The notes beneath the pieces were generated by a model that was given only the letters and a program-made list of their open reading frames with translations, did not search any database and was not told the origin of the DNA. DNA of 64,000 bases from Galaxea fascicularis (lineage: Eukaryota > Cnidaria > Anthozoa > Scleractinia > Euphylliidae): contig OX419346.1 in NCBI GenBank assembly GCA_948470475.1, positions 19,536,917-19,600,916 of the forward strand, written 5' to 3'. The position numbers were made by a program, and so were the translations under genes. Positions within the stretch are counted from its first letter, which is position 1, and every line of letters starts with the position of its first letter. Of this stretch, positions 48,944 to 61,437 are shown in pieces.

Positions 48944-49856
48944 CCCGGCATAGTAAATCGAACCCAATCGAACTAAATTTCAATCGAACTCAATCGAACT
49001 CAATCGAACTCAATCGGTGGATTGAGTTCGATTGAGTTCGGCAATCGAACGAAATCGAACTCACCGAAAAGAAAAAAGATCAATCGAACCCAATCGAACG
49101 TTCGATTTTCGAACTCGTGATTTATGTAAAACAGACGTTGAAAATCCATTGCCAGATCTTAGGGCCTGATTACATGAGCCGGGCTGGTTTGAGTTTGCCG
49201 GGATCTCGGCATGTTTGTTAAACGCAACAAAAATCAACTTCGCGATTACATGACAACCGGGCCAGCCCACACCGAATCAGCCCGGCTCATGTAATCAGGC
49301 CCTTAGAAGCTCGAGTTACTTCAGCCCTGAGTGTAGCGCAAGTGTTTTTCGTAAACGAAGAAATTCCGCAGAAATGGCTTCAGACGAGTTGTGGATCGTA
49401 AGCTACAAATGTATAGTCAAAGGCTACCAGGAATGCCGCTTTGACGTTTTTTAGCTTTGTTTTGTTCTGTTCTGTTGCCGTGGACAGTTTATAAATGGGG
49501 TTTTGTTATTGAGTAAATAGTAAAAAAAGCGCAACAAAAACTTGCTTTGACGGGCTTGCTTTGGGCTTGCTTTGGGCTTGCTTTGGGCTTGCTTTGTATA
49601 GGTTCACCAGAGCCAATCGAACGAAATCCATTTAATTGTGTTCGATTGAGTTCGGTTTCCGAACTCAATCGAACACAATCAGATGGATTGAGTTCGATTG
49701 AGTTCGATTTGTTCGATTGAATTCGATTTGTTCGGAAATCGAACTCACTGAAAGTGTGGTGTTCGATTTCGTTCGATTGCCGAACTCAATCGAACTCAAT
49801 CCACGGATTGAGTTCGATTGAGTTCGATTTTCGAACGTTCGATTTACTATGCCGGG
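48944..49856. mobile_element. Non-autonomous DNA element built of AATCGAACTC repeats, AGTAAG target duplication
   Basis: Terminal inverted repeats cccggcatagtaaatcgaac / gttcgatttactatgccggg, flanked on both sides by AGTAAG (938-943 of the 48 kb block and 49857-49862). The ends carry many tandem and inverted AATCGAACTC words; the centre has four GGGCTTGCTTT units. It contains a younger MITE. No transposase is seen. Confidence 0.85.
49162..49302. mobile_element. Nested 141-bp MITE with TTA target duplication
   Basis: The 24-bp ends begin gggcctgattacatgagccg and are perfectly inverted at the right. TTA flanks both sides (49159-49161 and 49303-49305). It is inserted inside the 48944-49856 element and so is younger than it. 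PIF/Harbinger-like by its target site. Confidence 0.88.
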
Positions 49857-52186
49857 AGTAAGCTAATATCGTTATAGAGTTCTTTTTGATACTGTTTAAT
49901 TTTTTGGTTTATAATTCGTTTGTCAACTTTGTTAAATGACCAGAAGGTGCTACTGTTAAAAAAATGATATTGATAAGAGTTGCATTGTGGTAAATTCAAT
50001 GTATCGCCATCCTTTTTTTTCATTCATTATTCAGATTTATCAACTGAAATGCTTATTTAAGCATGTCGCAGTTGGTGGTCGTAGAATCAAAGGAAGAAAC
50101 ATATTTTTTCAAGGATTTAAGGAAATTCGTTTCGTTTTCGAGATGAGAAAGACATTTCAGTGCCCAGGCCAATGAGTGGTTTTAGTATTTTGGCGCAAAA
50201 TACTTTACGTTTTCTTCAGCTTAAGAATTGAGCTTTTCTTATGTGTATTTAGATTTTTTTTATTTGCTAACCGTGAGAACGTAACGAAAGCAGTATAGCG
50301 TTTTGTTTTCGTCACATCTTTCGGATCATTACGCAAGAGCTGGGCGGAAGCTGCTGCTGTCCAAAGCTGGGGTATATTTCGTCATCATCGTCCGAAAAAA
50401 AAAATGTAATGTTGGTATCGTAACATTCGACTGTTTTGCTTGGTTTGCGGTGAACACTGTAATCGTTCCAAAACTGGAGTTGCCCTTAACGTTTTAGTTA
50501 TTCAGCTTTCTTTACTTCGCGTTTAAAGGAGTTAAAAATTGTGGTGATTTAAGCTATCGAGGACCAGCATATGTTTAAGGTCAAATATAACGACCTTTTA
50601 TGTTATCTCGAGTGTTGTGTTAAAGCTAAAACGCTCAGTACTGTCTTTGATTTAATTGTAGGCTTTTTTGGCAGTGCAAACCGCGGAAATAAGGAATGTT
50701 TCAATTTTTTCCTCGTTTTAATTTGTCAAACAAAATCAATATAGACGTCCAATTACGTTGCATGACGTTTAAGTATTACTATGAAATAAGCTTCGTTTGG
50801 TAGACACAAACAACAAAATTTTGTTATCCTCGCCAAAACAATTAATTGTCCTGTTTTCATGAATCATTCTTGTTTTTTTTGGTTTGGAGTGAAGGCCACA
50901 GTAACGAGGCAATTTTTCACTTCACGTTTTCGTCATGTTCAAATTACTTATCCGAGGTGCATGAAAGCGTATCTTAGGAGATCACATGGGTGCTACACGA
51001 CATTCGAGATATCGGGATGTTTTCATAATATAACATTCAATATAAGAGGAAACAGGTCGTGTGGAGAAAAGAAACAATTCTCAGAAATACGCATCCTCTT
51101 TTTGCTAGTTTGCAGTCGGGGGAAATCGTTCCATTCTTTATCCTGGTTTTAACGTCATAAACAAAATGTAGATTTTTACAGTGCTTTCAATAAGATTTAA
51201 AGTAGGTGGCTTCCTCGGAACAGCACCCGCTGGAGTAATATGAGAAGCCCAGGAGAATTTCAACTGAATTAGCGACTTGAACGCGATACTAAAATGTCCG
51301 CCGACTTTCAACAGAATACCCGCCGGGGCTCCAGCGGGTGACGGGTCCTATTGCAAGTACTGTCTAGTAGATAAAGGCATGAAAAATGGAATCCTCCCAT
51401 GAGAACGGGCTTCACCCATTTAACACTGAAGGGGTTTCTTCTAGTTCTTCCAGGCGCGCGTTCCTCTGAATGTGATCTTGTCTTATACAGAGACTTAATT
51501 CTACCCTCTACTCTCGACACAAGCTTTCGGTGTGAGCTCTTCGAAACCAGTATACAAGGCAACTGATGAAGGATCCAATCGTTTGGGGGAGAAACTAGTA
51601 TTGCAATCTTAACTTAAAACCAGTTCTGCTCTGAGAACTCTACCATGGCACAGATAGAACGTGCCCTGCGGCTATGAAATAAGCAAAGAAAATGTTCTTA
51701 GTTCACTTCAGTATAACTATGCATTATCCAAGTCTGTAGCACATCTGGTGAAACGTTATGATTTCTTTATTTTTTCTTCCTGATGAAATTTATTCTCCCC
51801 ACCCTCGTTCAAATTGCAAGCCCACTCCCCTGCGGAGACATTGCACGCGAACATGATCACGTGTCACACGCGCGACATTTGAATTTTTATGGAGCATAGT
51901 TGACGCACAATTAAGATTTTTGAAGTTTTGTTTCTTTTGAAGTTGATTTCTTGAAGCGTTGTTACCTCTCAATTTCATTTGATTAGTTCTAGTTTGAGCC
52001 TTTGAATTCAAGACAGGTTTTCATAAAACCCTCTCTTAGACCCTGGCAGAAACCCATCACTAGGAGCATACAACTGCCATACTAAGCCTATGTCACGGCA
52101 TTTTTACAGAGTGATTCATTTTTAGACTATCTTTTCCGTGAAAAAAGGCAGATCTGGTGCACGTGATACCGCATCATCAACGTCAC

Positions 52187-52243
52187 CTTTCTTTTGTTCT
52201 AAAGTTTCTTAGCTTCGCAGATAAACTTTAGAACAAAAGAAAG
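52187..52243. repeat. Perfect hairpin, 21-bp arms, 15-base loop
   Basis: ctttcttttgttctaaagtt starts the left arm and aactttagaacaaaagaaag ends the right arm, with no mismatch. Intergenic. It could be an element end or a small structured transcript. Confidence 0.85.
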
Positions 52244-53111
52244 TTCGAGGAAAAGTTTCGCACGAGAGAATGGGATTCCTGAGGGAGTCCCATATTTGCG
52301 GAAAATTCAATCTGAAAATAGATCGGTCTGAAAACGCCGTGATGGGAAAATACAGCAGTAACACGCTCCTAGTGATGGGCGTGGTACTCTTTTCTTGGTC
52401 CATTTCTTTTACTCCTTGGTGTAGAATAAACAATTTTGTAATTATTATTACTGGATTTTTATAATGTATTGGCGAAAAAAGCAATGATTTTTAAATTACA
52501 TTTTCTTCTCTAAACTTTTATTTTCTTCATACTTTCGTAACGTAAGTGTATTTTACTCAATTTTTAGCATCTATTTACAATTTGTGTTCTACTAAGATTT
52601 CTTAAGAATTCCTGTTTCCATTTCTACCGTTTATCTCGCCTATATAGATTCATACACTATCTCTGAATTACATTTCTGTTCGACCCTATTAAAACATGAC
52701 GTCGATAGATGACATATAGATTTCTGGTAGGTTACTCCCGAAATATCAAAATTCAGCGTGATAGTTAGGCCCAGAGGCCAAAAGCAAAGGAAAATAAAAG
52801 CTATGTTAATCATCTATTGTTTTTGTTCTCAGGGGCTCGCTATTAAGCTGAATTGTGATATTTCGAAAGTAGCCTATTAAGTAGTAACTGATCAATACCG
52901 ACTTAATTTGTTGTTATCGAATAAGATAAACTAGCTACTGTTTTATAGTTAGAAAATAAATAGTTATATTAATAAATAAGTAAAATGCAAGAGAGAATAG
53001 AAAGAAATTTAATTGAAATTAAATTTAACTTGTCCAAAGCTTGAGTCGGTATTGATAGTTGTAGTGGTTGTTATAGCCAGCCTGCTTCGGCCGGAACGAT
53101 TTGTACAGCAG

Positions 53112-53300
53112 GAGGGTTCCGCATCATTTTTAATTCCCGCGTAAGGGGTCCAATGCACCGATTAGAATTCGAAGCAAGTACATACTCCCAGCGCCAAGCG
53201 CGGGAAAATTCGTGGAAATACGTCATAATTGGTTTGGTTTTTCTTTTCTTCTCACTGATTGAAAAAAAAAATGGCGCGAACTTGCTTACCTGTCGTTGAA
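53112..53300. repeat. Weak third copy of the CCAATCA-rich dispersed repeat
   Basis: Shares the order of gcgccaagcgcggg, aattggtttggttttt and tcactgattgaaaaa-type words with copies at 42025 and 45221, but is much diverged. Confidence 0.35.
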
Positions 53301-53521
53301 CGATGCAAAGCAAAACAAAACAAACGCTAATTTGGTTCGACACTGAAACGAAAGTCGCCCGTAATCGTCTCATAATGTTTTAATCATCTGTAATCCTTAT
53401 TCTTTTCCTTCTTCTTGGTCTCCTGATTCTGTTTATATTTCTTTTTCTTTGTAATGTGATTACAAAGAAAGGTTCACAGTTTGGTCTGTTTGCTTGGTTT
53501 GGGCAAGGTTCCTCTAACACA

Positions 53522-56500
53522 TTACACCTTAGGTTTTTGATGTTCATCACTGGACCCTGCAGCCTTTGTTGAAGGCTCCTCCAAGACGTGGTATACAGGT
53601 TTTTCGGAAGCCGGACGTTCAGGATTTTCCGCATTGTTTACTATATTGAGGTTCTCGACGAGGGTATATTCACGTTGTTCCACACTGATAGGACCTTCAG
53701 TGTCGCGTCTTTGGGAGGAACCATTATCAGAGGGGCTTTGTGCGGTGCCTGTATCCAGGTCCTCAATGAGGGTATACAGGCGCTGTTCCACACTTAAATG
53801 AGCTTTCTGAATGGATGTTTCAGAGGTACCATGGTTGTGTAGGCCTTGTTTGGGGGTCGCAGAAAGGTCCTCGATAAGGTTGTATACGCGCTGCTCCACG
53901 CTAAGAGGGGCATTATTCTGAGGTCCATTAGAGGAGCCATAATTGCTGGAGCGTTTTGGGGGGACTGCTGGGAGCACCTCGATGATATTGCACACCGGTT
54001 GTTCAACACTCCTTGGAGCATCATTGTGGACAAAAGTGGGGACTCGATAGACTGAGGCATAGTTTCCTAAAACGTAATAAGTTAGCTATTACTTTTATAA
54101 TATCAGGAAGTTAGGAACATGGAAATGATGCTAAATAGCTCATAGGGTGTCAAAATAAATAACTCGCGAGACTGCTATGTTCCTTGGGGCTGGTGCACAT
54201 ATGTATATTTCTGGTTTTCGAGAGTTTGCTTTTTCGTCCGAAAGAAACAAAAATAACGTTCCGCATTGTCTCAAAGATTTTCAAGTCGTGTGAGCCATCC
54301 ATACAAACCGCACAGAAAGTAGTAGAAGCCAAGACAAGCAAAGCCAGTTGGTCTCAATTTCTCGGCGTAATTATTTCAAAACATGTTCCACATGCAAGAG
54401 TGCACTTTTCAACAATTTGTTCTTCAAAATAGGAGCAGTAAAACCACGGGCAAAGACGATCCTTCTGCAAGCTTTCTTCCTCCAATTTTTTTTACTCACC
54501 ACAGTTGCTGGGAGTAAGAGTAGCATAGTCTGCATTCTGTTGGCCATTCTGGATTTCTAAACTTGAAAGAGAACTTTCAAGAGTTTCACTTGGAACACTT
54601 GTCAGAGGATAGCTCCTGTGATTAAATAAAAAGCATCACAGTTTGTTAATGTGTGCAGGAAAAACCTGCCATTTGCATGTCCATTTTCTTTGGGCGCCAG
54701 GAAAACCTCAGAAGCGTTTTCTATGTATGTCTGTTGGTCTGCCTGCCTCTGTCTGACTCTCCAGTGGGGAAATTGACATTTGAAAACCAAACCCTGAAAA
54801 TGTCAAATTCCCTTGGGGTTGCCCGCCCTCCTCATCCTGGGGTAAACCATTAATAGGTACATAAATCTGACTTCTACAACAATGGAGCTTCATTACCTTG
54901 ACCGTTGCCTATGATAGATACACAATCCAATGACAAGTATCACAAGAACTAGAAAGCCATTGATTCCTGCGATAAGAGCGACAATAGACGTTGAAATGAT
55001 AGCACCAGAATTGCGATCCGACTCCGAACCGGGGACCTGAGACAAGATGAGGGAAAGGAAAGAATGAGTCGTTATCATGAACGATGTCTTTAACAGTAAT
55101 ATGGAAGCGATGACAACATTACATCGGTTACCTAACAGTTACGTTCTTTTGCGCCTGTTAAGTATATATGACTGTTGATTCCTCGCGTGTAGTTAATCTT
55201 TTACGAAACACTTGTGCAATGGACAGTGTTGTTTCATTCGTTGAGATTCATGCTGGCGTGAAGTGTTGTAGTGAAAGTCATACAAGACCTTGCCTTGAAG
55301 GGACTAACTCATGGTAAATTATTGGGTCATTTAGAACCAGATATGCCCTCAAGGGTTCCTAATAACCAAAATACTCCGCGATCACCAATAGAAATTAAAG
55401 ATACCAAGCCCTTCACTTAAAGTGGAACCAAACCATATTCTGACGAATTCTCTCTGACAAAGGGCTAACGCTCGAAATGTCAGCTTTTAGAATCCCTGAA
55501 CGGTGGCCAATTTACATTTCATCAATTCCGCTGATAAAACCAAATTTCCATAGTAACTACTTGACTACTTTTCCACAACACAGAAGAAAACTTTGAAAAA
55601 TTGGCCTCAGTTTTTAAAGTTGCTATGCATTGCATTGTAATCCTCGCTATCAATGGTTAAAGAGATTGTTTGTAACTTTGTTGGACTGGTTAAGTAATCT
55701 TGAACTAAGTTGGACCATTCCTTTTGGAAACAAGAATCATGATGTAAAAGAAACTCCGGACGTTTGGCAGTCAAGATCTCACACAACAATTAACAGCAGA
55801 TCACAACAACAAACTACACTGATTGACGATGAAAGACCACTATTCACCTTTAACAGTAATATGAAGAAGTTACCTTTCTCACTTCAGTAGAGGTTGATAA
55901 ACTGGATAACCTTGAAGGCTCTGTTGATTTTCCATCTATCATACTGATGGTTGTCTTTGCGTTGGTCGTCAGAGGAGCTCTGCCTAAGATGCAAACAGGA
56001 CAAAATACAAAAAATGCCATTTAATCCTTGTATTACAATTACAAGCACAACTCCAGAAAGCGACAGCTGTACTTTGGCATTCATAACGTCATCACAGTGT
56101 TTATCGTAAAATGCAGTGGTGGTCCAACGATAGTTTGGACAACACCGTACCAAAATTGAGACTAGCGGCAGCAATTTATACGCACCAAATGCTCCGAGAA
56201 TAACAACTGTTAGGAAACCAAATGATACTTGTTAATTGTTACTGACTTACAGTTAGTAGTTCCTGCCATCTTAAACAACAAGCACTCGTCTGCAGTTGCA
56301 CCGTCGCACTTAATGCTCAGGTTGATGATTTCTCCCTGCAGTGCGGGCTTCTCGTCTGGAAGATCGAACTTTAGCAAAAAAAATAAAAATGAAAAACGTG
56401 GAAATGAATACGACTTTTCCTAAGGGAAACCGAGGGGTTGTCCTAGAGCCTCTACATCGGTTTACGCTACGAAGCATTTGGTTTGTATGGTCACCACGTT

Positions 56501-58232
56501 TAACGGACCCGTCATTAGCGCAGATTTGTTCTTAGTTGTCTCGCCCCATGACCTATTTACCATTATCTGACACTTCTTTCTGGTCCAAGTAGAAACCGTT
56601 TATTGTGTTTGATATTATTATTGTTGTTTGGGTAACAGTACGCCTCCAATAATATTACTTTATAGCCGAATGCTTTTATCAATGCACAAGAAATAAATGA
56701 TTTTCACCTCAAGTTTGTTGGTAGAATCCCGAGCGATTGTAAATGCGCCAGAAGGTATCGTTCCTCCCAGGGAGAGCCCGTTTCCAGGACAACGCATGTT
56801 CCGAGAAGCCGCCAAATTTACTCTACATTTTTCTGTCAACGTCAACGACAGATATTTCGTATGAGAACCGTACTTTACCACTTGTAGCTGTTGGTCTGGT
56901 GTTTCATTTTGAAAGAACGTCCTTTTGTGGCAGCCTGATGAAAAAGTATGTGATAAAATATTTTTACGTCTTGATCTCTGAAGGAAATATGTATTCTTTT
57001 TCGACCATTTTGCTGCTTTTTAGTCCGTTTGGAGCAATACTGAATGAAGGCAAAACCCTTAATTGAATAGCCTACCACTTGCGGGTTACCCGCCTTTCAG
57101 TGATAACCATCTACATTAAGTTCTGAGCTGGTTTAAAGAGTTCACTGACCAAACCATCGAAAAACACGAAAACAAATCTGTAAGGTCAGAGTACATTTCC
57201 AACCTAGTAGATTCGGTCTGTAGCTTCTCTGTATCACAGATCACAGAAAACAGTTCGTCGTGCTATTTAAGTAGACCACGTTCCATTCTATTATAGCAGC
57301 GACTTACCTGGCGAGAACCAAAATGTCATCGTAGTTACCTTTCAGAGGTAATTTCATGTGATAACTCCCTTTTCGTTTTAAGGAGCATATTGTAAGTGTT
57401 TAAAATGTCAGCAATGATTTTTGCACGCTTCTGACCTTCAAACCAAAAAAAATCACTTTGACGCTAAGTCTTGTGTGTGGTTACACTTCCGTGATCTTCG
57501 GCTAAGGTAAAAATGTTCGGAAGTCCCGGTGTTACTTTTGAAATTTTTGGACGTTTACGGTATCGATCTTTTAAACTCTGTAAACTGTAGAGTATGAGAT
57601 GCTTGGTATTTCATGATCATTCTAGATATATTGTCGTAAGATATCTTCACTCGTCTCGAGTGTTATCTCTACTAAGGAAAGTTGGATAAATATTACATCC
57701 CGTATTATTACGAATATTTAATTCTGTCTGTACTCAGAAAGTAACATAAAACTTAAAACATCGATGTCGTCGCACATCGTTTATTAATTGACAGTAATAA
57801 ATCAGTTTACTGAGAACTACTTCATGTTTACAACCAAAAGGTCAAAGGCTTCTGGTACTGAGCTGCCTGGGCCACAATCAGGTTCTAATCTCTTAATTGT
57901 CAATTAGCTAACTATCTTTTTTATTTGAAATAAGTATAGGTAGAGTAAAGCTTACCAAGAAGGCGTCTGACGACTTCATTTCCAACGCATTGCCAAGAAT
58001 TCTCATAAAATGCAAACGTCGCGTTTTGTGCGTCGCATTGGCAACTACAGCTTGTCACGCCTCTCAGGGCATTGTACTTGCTACAGTCAGAATTGGTTGC
58101 CTTGCATTGTGATGGTGGAATCGTGAAAACATCCGAATTGTTCCGCTGAATTTGAAACAACTCCGATAAATATACTCCAGTGGTTAAAAACAACCAGATC
58201 GCAATCATGAATTTCTGCGGCAAGACATTCAT
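53522..58232 (-). CDS. Paralogue 8: multi-tyrosine-tail type I membrane receptor, 7 exons, 510 aa, repeated tail
   Basis: Exons: 58232-57956, 56934-56708, 56368-56251, 55983-55874, 55036-54897, 54615-54500, 54066-53522; 1533 nt, in frame. Signal peptide about 1-22 (FMIAIWLFLTTGVYL). Cys-rich module to 92 with CSCQC and NATF. Second Cys module 93-207 (exon 3 GEIINLSIKC). A short stalk of about 37 aa. Membrane helix about 258-284. The single 116-nt exon 6 stands for exons 6 plus 7 of the others (phase 2 in, phase 1 out), suggesting loss of an intron, and carries DYATL. The tail holds four roughly 41-residue repeats around SVEQRVYNLIEDL; the first has Cys in place of Tyr (PVCNII). Motifs: YASV, YNLI, YTLI, YTLV, YHVL. 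Beyond the stop, another frame reads CNVLEEP, a probable lost tail end. Confidence 0.83.
53620..54035 (-). repeat. Four-fold coding repeat in the tail of paralogue 8
   Basis: Repeat units of about 41 codons share S-V-E-Q, then [PR]-[VLE]-[YC], then [NT]-[IL]-[IV]-E. The linkers are Gly/Ser/Asn-rich (NYGSSNG, NHGTSET, NGSSQRR). Local tandem duplication is the simplest origin, as the linkers also resemble each other. Confidence 0.8.
55441..55500 (+). mobile_element. Relic of a Penelope-type element end (hammerhead-like core)
   Basis: CTGACAA, then GGGC-TAAC-GCTC (stem II with one G-U), then GAAATGTC. It recalls the CTGATGA/GAAACGTC arrangement at 13093 but has core changes (CTGACAA), so it is unlikely to be active. 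It is in intron 4 of paralogue 8 with no protein fragment nearby. Confidence 0.4.
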
Positions 58233-61200
58233 TTCCGCAACGTTTACCCCAGAGATGTTTGTTCAGCTCGCTCCGGTTCAAGCCGCCTCTAAGGAATGAT
58301 CTCTAGAAATTAATTTAAAATTCTCGAAAAGGAAGATAATGGCTTACACTTGCTATCTAGGCCAGCATGGCTTTGTTTCACAGAAATCGAAGTTTTGTCC
58401 TCAAGCTACACCGCCTTGCCTTTCGTCAACGCACAACTGCTTTTCGAGTTTCACTTTCTAGGCGATATTAGTGCTGTGGGAAAGCTATATTGGCAAATAG
58501 CAACATTTATAAACTATTTTTGCTGCCGCTCTTGACGTCATGGAACAAACAACTGTAGCAGTGCTATTGATTCCACGGAAGACGCAATATTGCATTCGCG
58601 GTTTGTATTATCAAATTACTAATCAAGCCTTAAATTACTTTTTACGCACTTGAGTGTGCGGAAAAAAGAGATTTTGAGATCTCATGCCGTTGTGAACTCA
58701 AACGAAGGTTAATGGTCGTTTGAAATTTACTTAGCGATCCTGTATTACTATGAAATTTTTTAGATGTGTCAACATTGTGATATCGCATTCAGCGGAAAGG
58801 GCTTAATATTGAATCTTGATGTATGACTTAGCACTTCACTTTCGGAAGAATATTGATAGTATTTAGAATCTCCTTAAAAAGCATCAAAATGATTTTTTTT
58901 TAATTCCTTCACATAGATAATTAAGTTATATATAAATTGTTTTCTCATAGATCGGTTTCCAAGGTATGGCAAATATCACGAAAGAATTTAGCTAGCGGAT
59001 TTCATAAGCCCTTGTTTCTAAAGATCACCTGTGTATACACAGTGAAGGTATCTTTATGAATAGTGTTACTAGATTTGTATCGCTCGCAAAGATCTCTACT
59101 AAAATAGCTAAGGTGAATTTTAAGTATTATCCCCAGCACTGATTTCTCGGGAAAACCAAACCCGGTGGTCTTCCATTCCAAGTCTTCGCTCCCTTAGTTG
59201 TCTACCACTTCGTTTAAGAGAAACGATTTTTCACTCAAGCAGCTGTTGGAGAACTTGCAGCATGTGCTAACTTAACAGCTTGTTAATGATTCTTTGTCAA
59301 TTTGGCAATCTGATTGGTTGCTACCACATTGGCCCTCAGGATAAGTACTCCACTTGGTTCAATGAAAACTATTATTAAATCTCTAAGGAAACTCAAAAAT
59401 ATTTTTCCTCTTCAGATTTTCCACAAAAAAAAAGTTATCAGATTCCTAGGGAGTTGCCTATGCACATAAATATTGTGGGACGTTTTGGACCATTGAACAG
59501 CTCTTCGATTTTTCCACCTTTTTTCGCAATAGGAGAGATTCTTTTTGCCTTCCATATAGTAAATTTTGCACACGGCAAAGAAGTGCGAGGTTACCAAAAG
59601 CAATTTACTGGCAAGAGATTGTCTCTGCTTTCAAACCACTCGAAAAGCCCTAAACTGAATTCAATAGCATCACTTCAAAGTGTATTAGACGCCGTGTTAG
59701 TTTTCGTCTAGGGAAGGGTTCTTACTCAGGTATTTGAATATCGCGCGGAAGTTGTTTTCATCGTCGGCCCTCTAAGTCAGGGTATTTTTTTTCGCTTCGG
59801 TTGCCCGAACATTTCATAAAAACAAAGCAACATTGGAAGTCGTGTTGATCACCTACAAAACATACCAAACATGGCCCGATCACAGCCAAGCACGTAGTTG
59901 CGTCAATGGTATTGGTTGAACACTTTCTGGCAAAAATAAAATCAATCGTGACTTCCTAATTTAGACAAAAACGCATTAACGACAGAGAACGCGAGGGAAA
60001 GTTCTGCTTAATAAAGAACAATGTGAGAAAATGTTGCCGAAACTGGTTGATTTTTTGTGTCTCAACGGAATTCTAGTTAGAAGATTTCAGTTTCGTTTCA
60101 TTGCCAGTTAACAACAGAATTGGAAACCAGGGTTTTCTTTCGGCTAATGACACAAGAAAAATATCATTTGAAATGCAATAGCACTTGGACGTACTTTCTG
60201 TTCCTTTGCAGGTAGTATGAGTAGCCAGAGACAGTATAGAAAACTGTAGTTATTGCAGTTGTCATAGTAACTGTTGATGGACAATCACTTTATGAATTAG
60301 CAATTACACTCGAACCTCCTGGAGAGACTACTTCCTTAACCCCTTAACGGACCGCTAAAACTGGTGACTAATACTTAGTTAAAAGTTGTTATGTGAAGAC
60401 CTACCTTCTATGGAACCTGCACTTTCCAAGTACAGTATGGTAACATTTGATTGATCATATTTACGAAAGGTAACTGGTTAGAAACGACTACAAAAGGACA
60501 AGGTTGAGTTAAAGAAAGTTTATTTATTGTGCCATCGCTGAGAAGAGTCCTATCAAGTTTCCGTTACATTCGTATATATTTCTGAGATGCTCGATCTAAG
60601 ATGGCGGTTGTTCAGTATAGGAGTTATGACGCCGGTAGTGCATTGTCATTTACTCCAAATAAAAGCATTTTACAATGTACAATTTTGAAGGTACAATATA
60701 CCCTACATGTTCTATTTTCAAATAGCTTTGATTTTCTTGAGGTCATGTAGAGATGGTAATTAGCCTCCTCCACTAGGGATCAAAACCTCTAAATGATATT
60801 TAAAAAATCAATAATTATATTAGCAATTTCCAAACCATAGATCTTAAAGTTATTGAATTAAAGTTCAATTAAATGGAGTCGGACTTCTTGTACCGGCGGT
60901 GAATTGATAGTTTAAACACGAAGCTTTCGAAAGTATCCATCTTAAATTTGTCGAATGTAAGTGCAATCAAATGAAGTCGGCTATTGATGCTGTCAAGGTA
61001 CAGTTAAAATAGCAGTTACAGTTTACAGTTGAAAACGGTAAAAAGTAACATTCTTACCAAATCAAGGTAAAGTTAATTTGAAAACGGTAACAACATTCTT
61101 ACCAAAACAAAAGAATTGAATGAAAATTCCACTGTATACCTATATTACAAGAAAATGAATGCATATTGGCCACTGAAATCCATTGCTCTCAACAAAATGT

Positions 61201-61437
61201 TTTACATCTTTGTTTTAACTTTGTTTTCCCACTGTTATAATGGGATTGTTCAAGGCTTAAGAGTTCAGGAATTCTCATAAGGTATTTAGTTTGCGGTGTC
61301 GTAACCTACAATTACTGTATTTTTCGTGTGATGTCATCAATTTCTGACAGGTGGAATAAGGGCACATTAAGGCCGGACTTTCGTTTCCTTTCAGTTTACA
61401 CGCCATATTGGGCAATGCCTGAGAACTTTCTGGTTGA
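58233..61437. other. Spacer between paralogues 9 and 8
   Basis: AT-rich, including the presumed promoter of paralogue 8. I saw no family exon, no clear repeat and no other gene; ORFs of 60-85 codons look random. Confidence 0.4.

Larger units (their letters stand above)
48610..53521. other. Spacer between paralogues 8 and 7
   Basis: Largest spacer. It holds a nested pair of elements (48944-49856 with 49162-49302), a perfect hairpin (52187-52243) and a weak dispersed repeat copy (53112-53300). The 51300-51600 segment has an 84-codon minus ORF and a CTGATGA word that could be an old Penelope-type relic, but I cannot confirm it. No family exon is seen. Confidence 0.4.

Noticed and set aside
48960..49850. 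CRISPR-like direct repeats of AATCGAACTC
   Set aside because: Repeats are short, in both orientations, without uniform spacers, inside an element with TIRs, and the genome is eukaryotic.
50859..51152. 97-codon plus ORF
   Set aside because: Low-complexity start, no recognised domain, no splice context; length is within chance for this much sequence.
987..58232. Ig-like or EGF-like ectodomain
   Set aside because: Cys spacing and the missing W and D-x-G-x-Y-x-C landmarks do not fit Ig; CxCxC does not follow EGF spacing. Left as unrecognised.
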